A DNA stretch of 64,000 bases from Eublepharis macularius (lineage: Eukaryota; Chordata; Lepidosauria; Squamata; Eublepharidae): the NCBI RefSeq assembly GCF_028583425.1, contig NC_072806.1, forward strand, positions 38,858,001 through 38,922,000, in the 5' to 3' direction. Positions 25,701-37,700 of this stretch are shown piece by piece; position 1 is the stretch's first letter; each line of letters begins with the position of its first letter. The position numbers were made by a program, and so were the translations under genes. The notes below the pieces were generated by a model. It had not been told where the DNA came from, searched no databases, and saw only the letters and a program-made list of their open reading frames with translations.

Positions 25701-28700
25701 CTAGCAGAGCAGAGAGTCCCGTTTAGATGGGCAAAAGAATTAAGCCCCCTTCTCGTGGTCCTGGTGCAGATGGAGGCTGCCTGAGCCTGTAGAGGGAAGT
25801 CGGTTCTGTTTTGGTCCTCAGATCAAACTAGAGATGCCAAGGACTGATCCAGGGACCCTCGGTGTGCCAGGTGTGTGCTTTGCCCCCCGAACCAGGGGAG
25901 TATTTCCTACCCTTGGACCCTAATCTGAGAAGGCTCTTGGAGGTCTTCCATGAAAGAGACTGACCAGGTTGCTTAGCTTTGGAAAAACTGCACCATCTGC
26001 TTTACTAGGTCCCTCTAAATGAGAGATTCGTCAGTATAAACTCAAAGGTATTTGGGGTGCAGGTGGAGACGTATTTTTGGGAAATGTCGTGGCAGTGATG
26101 GCAGTGACTAAATGTGATGCAGCACTGAGGTCTTCTTCATGAGTGATGCATTCCAGCACAAGTTCTGTTTCTTCCAGCTGGAAATGTACAGCAGTGAAGG
26201 ATGTACTGATTTGGTTTGTTGCTCCCGAGTTTTAGGTTGTGGAGCACAGGAGAATAGATACTGTAATGTTCCTTTTCTTGGCATCAGGCGTGAGAATGAA
26301 CTGAAGCTCCCCCACGATTGGTTGTGTTATTTGGCCCCAGAGATTGTGCGCGAGATGGCTCCAGGGAAGGATGAAGATAAGCTGCCTTTCTCCAAGGCTG
26401 CCGACATCTATGCTTTTGGGTAAGGATGGGGAAAGCTGTTCCGTTTCTATGATGGGTAGTTAGAGAAACACAAAGTAGGAGGACCAACTTGCAAGTGGCA
26501 GAGTCGCTTGCTTTCCAGGTCCAGTTCAGGGTGCTGCTTTTAACCTTTAGGTGGGTAGCTGTGTTGGTCTGTAGTAGAAGAGCAATATTCAGTCTGGTAG
26601 CACCTTAAATACCAGGGTATGAGATTTCAAGAGTCAAGGTTCCCTTCCCCAGATATCTGATGAAGGGAGCTCTCACTCTCGAAAGCTCATTCCCTGGAAA
26701 TCTAGTTGGTCTTTGAGGTGCAACCAGATCAAATCTTGCTTTTTTAACCTTCAAAACTCTCGATGGCGGAAGACCAGGATATTTCAGGAATAATTTTCTC
26801 TTGCATCTCTACCTGCCTCTACACTTAAGTCATTACCAGATGTCTCTCCCCAGTCTTTGCCGTCAGAGGTATGGTGGCCGAGGGGCCTAACCCAGACCGC
26901 CTCTGGCAGGCCGTTTCACCAGGGGGAGGCCACAACAGAGGATATGTGGGTGAAGAGGCCGTCGGTGGTCTTTCTCGTGAGCAGCGCTAGGCAAGTCTGA
27001 AATATTCCAAAGGTACAATGTTATAATAAGAAATGTTTTTATTTAGAAGAAAAATCAGAATTTTCATGGCATATACAAGTAAAAAAGCAAAAATATGGAA
27101 AGCATCTACAAACCCTGTTTGGATTCCTGTCCCGCGGTTTGATAACTGCTGCTCTTAAGGCAGCAGATCTGCTTTGTTCCCACCGTTATTTGGCGCGTCT
27201 TCACTTCAGTTTTTCACCCTGTGGATGTTTTGCTTTGAGATTTGTTCCTTCTGTACTGATCTGGGTTTATTTATGTCATAGTGAATTGGTTTATGTTGAT
27301 TTTAGGTTTTTTTATTCTTAATACTTTGTAGACCATTTGGGCTAAAAAAATATATTTTAAAAATTAAAAAAATCTGAATACCTGAAGACTTGGACTTCCT
27401 GTTTTAAAATGGGCTGCAAAGCAACAGCTCCCCCACTGTGGCTCTGCTGTTCTTCCCTCAGGAGCTGAAAAACATCAGAAAATATTTTCCCTGAGCATGT
27501 TTTATTTTGCAGGCCAGCGCAAGGGGGGGGGGAGGAGAGCTAGGGGGCAAGGTGGCAAAATACACAGACAAGTATGATGGAGTTAAAAGAGGCCCCAACT
27601 TCATTGATTTATGGCTCAAGGTGTCGTGGGGCTCAGTGAAGGTGAGGACTCCTCGGGAGAAGAGGAGCCTCGTGTAACCAGCCAAGCCCGCTCCGATACA
27701 GCAGAAGCCGGCGATCAGGAGGAACAGCGGCTGGCAGATCAGAGCCCACGGCCAGCAGCTGAGCCAGAAGCCCCAACACCCTTCAGCCCCAACACCACCG
27801 GTGAAGCCCAGCCACCAGTTGCCCAAAGCCCTCAGCCAGCAGCTGAGCCAGCAGCAGCACCGCCCTCCAGTTCCAACACCACTGGTGGAGCACAGCCAAG
27901 GACGCCCAGACCTCCAGCCTCACCCAGAGAGCGCCGCAGACAAAAGCAACGGATGGAGCTGCAGGAGAGGCGGCAAAGTACGCGCCTCCTGGCCAGACTC
28001 CAGCTGCTTGTGGAGAGCGACGAGGAAGTAAGCACAGGATAGCTCCCAAGCAGCTGGCTGCCTGCCTATAGAGCCCAGCCTGCCTATAGAACCCAGCCCC
28101 AGAAGTCCAAGAGGCGTGGAAGCAACACGTTGGAATCCTGTTCCTGCTGCAGCCACTCCACTGAACCTGGCCATGCGCTTGCCTTACTATTGTGACCTTT
28201 GGACCGTGCCTTGACTCTGCCTTTGCCTGGCCCTTGGGACTTGCTGTTAACTGATCTTTGGACTGCCTGACCTTGTTATCTGGACTCTGGAATGGACTCT
28301 GACCTCGCTCCTGGACCAGCCCGCGACACAAGGAGCATTGGCGCTGAATGGGGCACAGATCCGAGCATCAGCTGACCCGCCTGCCAGCCGAAGAACCACC
28401 GTGCCCCCTCAGACCCAGGCTGAGGTGGGGGGAACCATGAGATGACAGTGGGATGGTACGTGGATCATCCCGTGTGGAGCATCCCCTGACACCTGGGAGT
28501 GAGGCAGACCTGACAGCCGCCGAGCTGGGCATGCACCTGCCATGCCACGCTCCCCAGACCCCTTAAGGGGATTCCCATAATAGGGAAATTGAGCTTATGG
28601 GCCCTGTTTCCCCCCAAACAGATCGGTGCCCAATGTTCCAATCACCACAAGAGCCACAAAATGGCTCCTGCCCAGCTCCTAGAGCTACAAACCAACAAGG

Positions 28701-31700
28701 CAAATCAACTCCAGATGATCCGCAACCTGCAATCCAGACCCCTGCTGGACAGGAGTGCTCCACAGGCCAGGACCAGGCCTCCATTCTGCAGATGTCTGGG
28801 TACATAAACTGTTCTATGGCCTGATATGCTGCAGCCTGAAGCCTTAGACAGGATCCAGCCCCTTCAAGGCTGACGGCCTTGGACAAGCTTCCTTCCTCCC
28901 GGTGATGGTGCGTGGGCACCATTCAGCACCTGCTGCTGTGCACCGTGAACGAATTTGCATCAACCTGTGGCAACTAGAAAGAAAGAAAACACAAATGCAA
29001 TTTCTAGCCCATCTGAAGTTGTAGGAGGGAACCCTGCTGCCAGAAAACACCCCGCTCCTGTGGAGGGGGCCAGACCTATGCGGAAAAAATGGGCAGCTGA
29101 AAGATCCTGCCCCTCCTCCAGTGGACCCCTGCTCCATGCCCAGAGGAAGGCGAAAAACCTCCGGACCCATAGGCCAATTGGGCCTGGAGGAAAATTCCTT
29201 CCCCACCCCAAACTGGCGATCAGCATTTCCCTAGGCATGTGAGAAGAGACCACAAGACCCAGACCGAGTGCATCTCTCCCTGGTCCGCCGACAGACAGCC
29301 TGCGTTGGCCGGCCACCCAGAATGGACGTGAAACCAACAAGGCTGGCAATTGGGCAGGATCCGGTCACTGGCCTCCTGCCCCATCCTGGCTGGACCTTGG
29401 CCATGCTAGCCCACAGCAGGCCCGGAGTGCCACCTTCACTGCCCCAAGGCCCACTGCCCAGGGCGAGCTGCAAGCCCTGCTCAAGGGACACCCGGTACCA
29501 GGGGACCCCTATAGATGTTGGAGGAATAAGGTCAGGCTGCTGCTGTGGACATCGGCCGAGAAAGGCCAGAAACTAGAAACCACGGCTGAGAGGGCTCGCG
29601 AGGTGGAAGAAGCGACCGAACCAGGGTCTCCCTTAAAGCTGTGGGGGGGGGGGGGCAGATGCTGCACTTCACTGGAAACGGGTCCAGGTTTTGACTCTGT
29701 CCCGGGGGTTCCTGAAGAACGATTCCTTTTGGGTCCACAGTGCAAACTCCAGATCCTGCAACATATGGCACTAAAAAACAACTAGTTAGGTGACCACTAA
29801 GATGAACCTGTGCCTAGGTTGCGTGACCCACTCAGGCATGAAGATTGACATTTAAGGGCCCACATTTCATCAGATCCACCCCAGACAACTTAGGGTAACT
29901 TAGGGTTGGGATAAGAGAAAGCTGGGAACTGTGAGAATTGTGTGCATTGTGTTGAAACTAACAGATTTTATAGCCCCACAGTAACAAGTAAGTCTTGGAA
30001 GGGATTTTTGCTTGTTTGGTTTGAAACCTACTGCATTGGAAAGCTTTGTCCTTAGGCAAAAGTGTGCTTAAACTGCCTGCCTGAGTCACACAGAGACTGC
30101 ACACTTCTCGATCCTGCACCCCATCCTCCTGAAGTACCTTGAGGAGGGGAAGGAATATGGGGGTATAACCTCCCTACACTTTGTGTGAACTCCTGCTTTC
30201 CAAGACCCATGTACAAAGGCCACTGTCTTTACGATAAGCTTGCTGGCTGGAACTGTGCTATAATTTTCACGTGCAGAAGCACCAGACTGCAAGAAGGGGC
30301 TATAACTTTAAGCATGGCGAGAATTTCAGACACCTCTAGAATGCCTAATGCCACTGAATATTTTTCATGAAAATGCTGCCACGCTGGCTGTACTAGCACG
30401 TGAAACCAGTGGCAGCCCACTAATACCTCCCAGAATACAAGCCTTGTGCCATTCCTTACAGGAGCTTAGCATTTTGTTCCGGTCCACTTTCGGAGAACTC
30501 TTCATTATGCACTAATAGCAACCTGCGATCACTCAGGATTCCAGTAATGCCCCCTGAAGTTAATTGAAATAGTTAACAAACCTTTCCTACACAGCAGTGA
30601 AGTGTTTGCACATATTCAGTGTATTACCTTGTGAGTTAGAGAAATGACTGACTGTGACACTGTAGAATCTGCAGAGCATCACCGTAAATGTGTGTTGGAG
30701 AAACTATAGTCAAGTCTCTTGTGGGACTGTGGCAGTGGGTGTAAAAAAAAGTGATTCGCTTACCTCACATAATGCCGGCCACGAGCCCAGTGCTGAGGGG
30801 CGGGGACTGCCTCTCTTTCAAGGGCCGGCAGTAGACCTGAGAGGAGACTGAGCCTCCCAGATCTGCAGCCCTCTCCCCGCCCCAGCCAACCTGCTCTGAT
30901 TGGCCAGCTGCAGTTTGGGTGGCAAGGGCTGCCCTGCTACCCCAGGGAGCCCCATGCCACCTTCCAAAAGGGTGGCCGCCATGCCGTCCTGCCCCCCCCA
31001 CACACACACACCCGGCCTGCAACTGAGCCTCCCAGTTAAGTCTGGGGAGCGAGCATTTCTCATTCCTGTGGATCCTGAACATTAGAAATGGGGGTGGGGA
31101 AATACTGGAAAACTTCCAGAATCTGGCAGAAATTCTAAAAAGGAAATTAAATGAGGGAATTGAAAGTGAAAAGGGAAATAGTTTTGACACTGCCTGAATT
31201 CTTAGCCCAAAAAGAGTTTGCAGATAACGTTTGTCACTGTTGTATCTCGTGTGAACAGGCATTTGTAACTGCAAGCCAAAATGTCCCTTTGTGGTATATG
31301 AGAGCTCTTCTCCCCTTCACTTCCTCAATATCTTGTTTCCTCACTTCCTTGAGTAAGTTAACCCTGTAGCCCAGCATAGCTTCACTTCTTGTGTAACTCC
31401 AGTTTTATTTTTCTTGACTACCTCCATTTTTAAAATAACTTATTTATTAAAAACATTAGTCTTGCCTGGATGTATTTGAACAGCAATAGTAAATATCAAC
31501 ACACCTCTCCCACGTGGGGGAAAAACTATACCTGCTCAGTAATAAATGTTGAAACAAAAAAGTTCCTGACCTGGCCTCTGAAGGCAGGCAAGGAGAAAGG
31601 TAGCCTCCCAAGGTAAGAAGGTTCAAAGCTTGGGTGCCACTGGGCGCTGCTCTGCCCTTTGTGCTCACGTGCTGGTCACAGGGCAGGGTCTTTGCCAGTG

Positions 31701-34700
31701 ACTGGAGCACAGGGGGTAGGTTTGTATGGCAAGATGTGGCTAGTCACCAAACCCACTTCCCTCCCTCGAATGTTGACAGTGAGAGCTAGTACGAGTCTAG
31801 GATGAAGGAGAACCAGGTCAAAATCTTCACTCAGCCACGAAACTCACTGTGTGGCCCTGGGCCAGTCATTTGTTCATTCCCTCTGTCTTTTTAAATTCTG
31901 TTTTTCCCAGGACCGTGTGGTATGAGCTGCAGGCTCGAGAGTGGCCCTTCAAGAACCAGCCGGCTGAGGCGCTGATCTGGCAGATTGGGAGTGGCGAGGG
32001 AATGAAACAGGTCCTCTCTGCAAGTAGCCTGGGGAAAGAAGTTGGCGTAAGTGAACTCAGGCTCAGAGCCTGTTTGGTGTCGTGGTTAAGAGTGGCAGGA
32101 CTCTAATCTGGAGTTTCAGGTTTGATTCCCCACTCCTCCGCCTAAAGCCAGCTGGGTGACCTTGGGTCAGTCATGTGTCTCTCAGAGCTCTCTGAGGATA
32201 ATAATAATAACAAACCTCGTAAACTGCTCTGAGTGTGGCATTAAGTTGTCCTGAAGGGTGGTATATTAATTGAATATTACTATTCTCTAATTGGCTGCTG
32301 TGGCACAGAACAACCTGCCCCTCCTCCAGTCTGCCCCTGCTGTGCTCATGGCCCAGTCTGTCATTCCGTAATCGCTGTAACCCAAATCTCTTTTATGTTC
32401 ATCTGCCATTCTTCCCCCTAGAAACTCGGGGTGATGTCAGTAGTTCCCTGTCTCCTCTTAGTTTTGGGAGTCCTGTGTTCAAATCCCCAGTCAGCCATGA
32501 AGCTTATTGTGTGCCCTTGGAGCGCACTTCTCTTTTAACCTCTAAAGGTTATTGTGATGATAAAATAGAGAGTTGTCCTGAGAGTTGTCCTTGGAGTGAG
32601 GGCTGTATAAAAATGTAAGCAATTTGCAGTCGTAGGCATGCATACACTCATGAGCCAGACAAACCAGTCTTTACTCCTGATACCTGTCTTACATGAACTT
32701 TCAGATTGTAACATATTTCTACCTCATTGCAAAACTGAAATTTTTACCATCAAAAATGTGTCCTTGACTTTTTCTATCCATTCTACAGTGCTAACTCAAG
32801 ATTTATTCTTCCAGTGCTTAACTTAGGTTATTCTAGCATCAGTAACTGCATGGAATATTATATTTCAGTATTGATAAGGAATATTTAATACATTACTCAG
32901 AAAAAAGAGTTCTGGAATGAAGTATGTATCAAGGGCAAAGCCTTTGTTTAATAAATCCTGTACATTCCACCAAAACTTAATGGCCCATGGACAGAGCCAA
33001 CAAAGATGGTAAAAATCAGCATCCACAAAACCAACTGGAAAAAGCATTCTTTTTCTGTGTTGGGATGGCAGCAAGGATTGTCTCAGTAGAGGCATTACCT
33101 TCTGTGTGTAAAATAAGGGGGGGGTGCTTCTCCTAAGGTGACTTCTGCCTCGGGAGCCAGGATGGAGAGCGAAGAACTGGGCAGCTCCCCTATGAAAAAC
33201 AGTTTGGGTTTGGCTCTTTGGGACGCTTTCTCCACCATGCCGCTGGGGTTGCCTTCCTTCTTGTTACCCCTCTGAGAGTTCAGGAAATCCTACTGGGCAT
33301 GTGCAGCTTGTCCTGCTGTGTTTAAAGATACCTGGAAAATGAGAAGGGAAGCAGCGTTAAGCTCTTCAGTTCCCGGGTGCAGAGGCAGTGGCAAGAACAC
33401 CACAGTAAGGAAAGCTGCTGCCCAGTAAAGTCTGCTGCCTCGTTTCGTGGTCTCCCCAGGCCTCATTCTGAATCCGGGGCATCCAGTTCTCATTGAGAGC
33501 TTTTCATAAGACGTTGGCCTTGCCTGGTTCGTCGTCTCGCATGAATCAGCACACTCACTGACAGCGATGTTGCCTTCCAGGAAATCCTCTCGGCGTGTTG
33601 GTCTTTTGATCTCAGTGAACGGCCCAGCTTCACTATCCTGATGGAAATGCTTGAAAAACTGCCAAAGCTCAACCGGAGGCTCTCTCATCCAGGGCACTTC
33701 TGGAAGTCAGCGGAGTACGTATTGGCTCTTGCCTTTGGGCTGAGATTGTCAGGTGGCTGCTTGAGCCACTTGCAGGGAAAAAAACGTTTTTCTGTCTGCC
33801 AGCATGCAGCCAAGTAAATTCTGTGCAAGTTCCCTAGACTTGAATAGGGGTGAGCACCAAAAAATAAATTTGGCTGATCCTGTTCCAGGTTTTAGGGATA
33901 TCCAAAAAATTCGGTATCACTGAAATCCAGGTCAGATTCTCTAATCCAGGTGGATCTGGCCGTTATTGCCTATGGGGGAAACTACCCAGGGGGCTGGGGG
34001 GACATTTTCCCACCATACTCCACCAAATTCACAGGGAACCTTCTCCTGTCTATCCACTAAAGACACCCCCCCCCCCAATTTCAGCAATTCAATTCTATGG
34101 GCCCCTGAACAAGGTGCCCCCAGCCCCTCTCCACTGTTTCCAATGCAGGAAACATTTCCAAGGCTTCCCAGGGAAAGGGAAACCTTAAGCAAAGGCAACC
34201 CCTGGCCAAAACCCAGTCCCAGTGCATGTCTCACTCCCAGTGAAAGCTGGACTAGCAAAGCCCAACAGAACTGAACTACAGCAAGGGAACCTGTGTCAGA
34301 CCAGAGAATCTCCCAAACTGAACGGGGGGGTGGGGGGGGTGATCCTTACTGGAGTTGCAGAGTTTAAGAGGTGGCTGGCGGTGGCTTAAAGGGCTCTTTT
34401 GGAGCTCGGGGAGGGGTAGAGGGGCAGGGTGAGAATCAGCCACTCTGCTCGCTGCCTCCTGTCCTCCTCCAGCCTCGCGCCGCTCTTCTGTTGGGGCACG
34501 AAGCTTGACTCCGCCTTACACCACTGCTCACTTGCTAGCTCCTGCTCCACCCCCTGCCAGCCTCACGCTGCTCTCCTGCTTGCTGCTGTCCCTCTGCCAA
34601 CTGCCTGCTTTTCCTCCACAAGGGCTGTACAGCCGGATAATCCAGTCATCACCATTCAGCTCCCCAGAGCCGATCCAGGATTCTCCAGAGTGTTCTGCTA

Positions 34701-37700
34701 TAGCTGGGTTATGCCAGATCAGCATAAATCTGGCTATTTTGCCAGTTGACGAATCCCACATTGCACACCCCTGGGCTTGAATTTAACACACACACACACC
34801 AGTCCAGTGACCATGTGCCTCTGAAAACACATCCCATTGATTTTGGTGGTTCTTATATTCTAAGTAAGCATGGATAAGATAAGGGTGATGAGAATCATTG
34901 TGGAGTTGAGTTTAAGTGTCATACTGGGAGAGAGGAGTCCTGGGTTCAAATCCCCATTTGGCTTTAAAGTTCAGTGCTCCTTGAAACAGTCACCCTCTTA
35001 GTCTAACCTGCCTCAAAGGGTTGTTGTAAGGAGAAAATAATGAAGGAAGAAGCCTACATGCCATATGGATCTCCCTGCAGCCTGCCACTTCCCCCTTACA
35101 ACTCCAGACCAAAACAGGCCAGAGAGTTTTACAAAAATTGTTCCAAGTTGGGAACTAGTACATTGTTACACTAGATTGTGATAATGCTACAGTGTTGGGA
35201 TTTTACAAGTGTCATTCTCGTCAGTCATGAAAGAGTTTGTGTTTAGTTAGAGACAGCTAGTTAGCATATGGCCAGTTAGATGTTGAGTTGTTCTTCCCGC
35301 CAGGGTAAAGGGGAGTTGCATGCTTAATAAACAGATCTAAGATTGATTATTGGCTGACCAGGTTTATTGGGGGGCAATTAACATTCTTCCCTTTACTCAG
35401 GACGCCATTGCCCACTAGTCAGTTACAGTTACCTCCAGCATGTAAGGACGTAGAAGCTAGTTAGCTCTTCTTTATTTTATCACCAATGTAACCCTTATTA
35501 TTTTATCCTTTATGTAGGAAACATTTATTTTAGAAGCTGAACACACGTGTCTGTGATTCTTTATCTGCTGTGCAAATTCTCTGCTCCAACAAGGTTATGG
35601 TGGCCCAGACGTTCTAAGACACAGCATTGTGTGTTTTCAGCTTGAAAGGGCAAGCTAAAAATATTTTTTTAAAGGGATCCTTCCCTTGCATTTTTCCTAT
35701 GCTTCTTACCTGGACTTGCAAACTGAAAAGGGGACTCTGTGCCCAGTGCTCCAAAGGGAGACAGCCAGAGAGCAAATACCCTTTGTTTGCCTCAGCAAAG
35801 AGGAAGACAGGATCATCTCCACTTCAAAGAAACTAGCAGCCCTGCTTGAGCAAACCACAGTGAGCAAGATGAAGGAGCCAGCAGCAGTGGAGCCCCGAGG
35901 GGAAATGGAGCTGGGACAGAAGGAACAAGGCAACTCCAATTTGGTGAGATTCAATCTATTCCTTTCTCCATCCCCAAACTGGACAAGGGTAATTACCTCC
36001 TATGGCGTGCCAGTGTTACCTGTGCTTTAGATGTGCATGATTTGAGCCACAATCTCTCAAGAAGCACCTCAAGATGAGGAGGAGAGACACTCATTCATGA
36101 AAAACGACTCAAGGGTTAAGCTTATGATGCTTCCAACTCTAAACAAAAGGGATGCCCCTCTGGCTGTTAATGCGACCACCGCTAAAAGTTTATGGCAAGC
36201 CTTAGAGCAGCGTTACAGCCACAAAACAGGAAGTCAGATCCAATTCCTAAGGAGATGGCTATACAACTCGAGACTGCCGGAAGGGGGGGACATGGATACT
36301 CATCTTAACCGAATAATGTCTTTGGTCAATGAGCTTAGGGCATCGGGCTCTGTGTTGCAAGACAGCGAGGTCGCCACTACGATTTACAATAGCCTCCCAG
36401 AATCGTATTCAAGCCATATCTCTGCCTTAGAAACGAAAGGAGAGGTGGAACTCTCTTACATAGTAAGTTGCTTGTGTGATGAGGCACTAAGGAGATCCAT
36501 CCGCGAAGCCTCATTGGGAATGAAAGCCCTCAAAGTCTCTGATAGAAAGGCTGTAGTGTGTGACTTTTGCCACAAGAGGGGGCATTATGCCAAATACTGT
36601 GTAGCTCGCCAGAGACAAAGGGAGTCCACTGAGCACACGACCCCCAGAGGCCGTAGAGGGACAAGCGGACCCGATGGGAAGAAGAAGGCAGTTTTTCATG
36701 GGGAAAAGCCGAATTCTCCCAAAAGTTTTCCCTGCATGGTTTCAGATGATAATTTTACTGTGAAAGGCTTATGGTTATTGGACAGTGATGCAAATTCGCA
36801 TATTTCTCATGATAAGACTTACTTTGAAAGCTTGGATGAAGGCTCTAAACGCAGTATGACCCTTGCTGATGGGTCTGCATTGAAAGTTGGAGGGACTGGA
36901 ACAGCAAAAATAAGAGTTTTGGATGTTCATGGAGAAATAGTGGAAATAGCTCTGGAAAATTGTATGTATGCCCTAGAGGCAGACCAGAATATTGTGTCTC
37001 TTGGAAAGATGTTGAAGTGTGGAATTGAATTTTCAGTGAAAGGAGATGTCTTCTGCATTTTTAATCCTAAGATTAATGTTGAGATTATGGCACAAAAGAT
37101 GGATGAATACTTTTATGTAAAGGACTTTGGTCTACCAGTGCATCAAGCAAAGCTAAATGATTGCCAGCACACTGCCTGCCTGTCCACCTGGCACTGCAGG
37201 CTAGGTCATAGGAGTGTTGACTCTATTCAAAATTTTTTGAAAGATTGTGGAATTGAAATGGTTGATTACGGTATTTTGCAGAATGGCTGTCCAGTTTGTG
37301 CTAAGGCAAAGGGGACTGCCCCCAAATACAGCAGCAAACAGACCAAGCCAGTTGAAAAGCCAATGCCGAAAGTGTATTCAGATGTGATTGGACCAATTAA
37401 GACCTCTCTTGGAGGACATAAGTATGTTGTAAGTTTTCTGGATGCTGCAACAAGATACGCATTTGTCTATGTACTGAAATCTAAGTCAAGTGCTGGATAA
37501 GTTCAGAAACTATGTAGCCATCATGAGAAACAAATTTAACAAAGCTCCAGAAGTGTTGTTCACTGACAATGGAACTGAATATTGTGGCAGTGAGTTCCAA
37601 AGGTTCCTAGAGGAGGAAGGAATAATGCATGAGACAAGTGTTGCCTATTCTCCTCAACAGAATGGGGCTGCTGAGCGATTCAATCGAAGCCTATTGGAAA

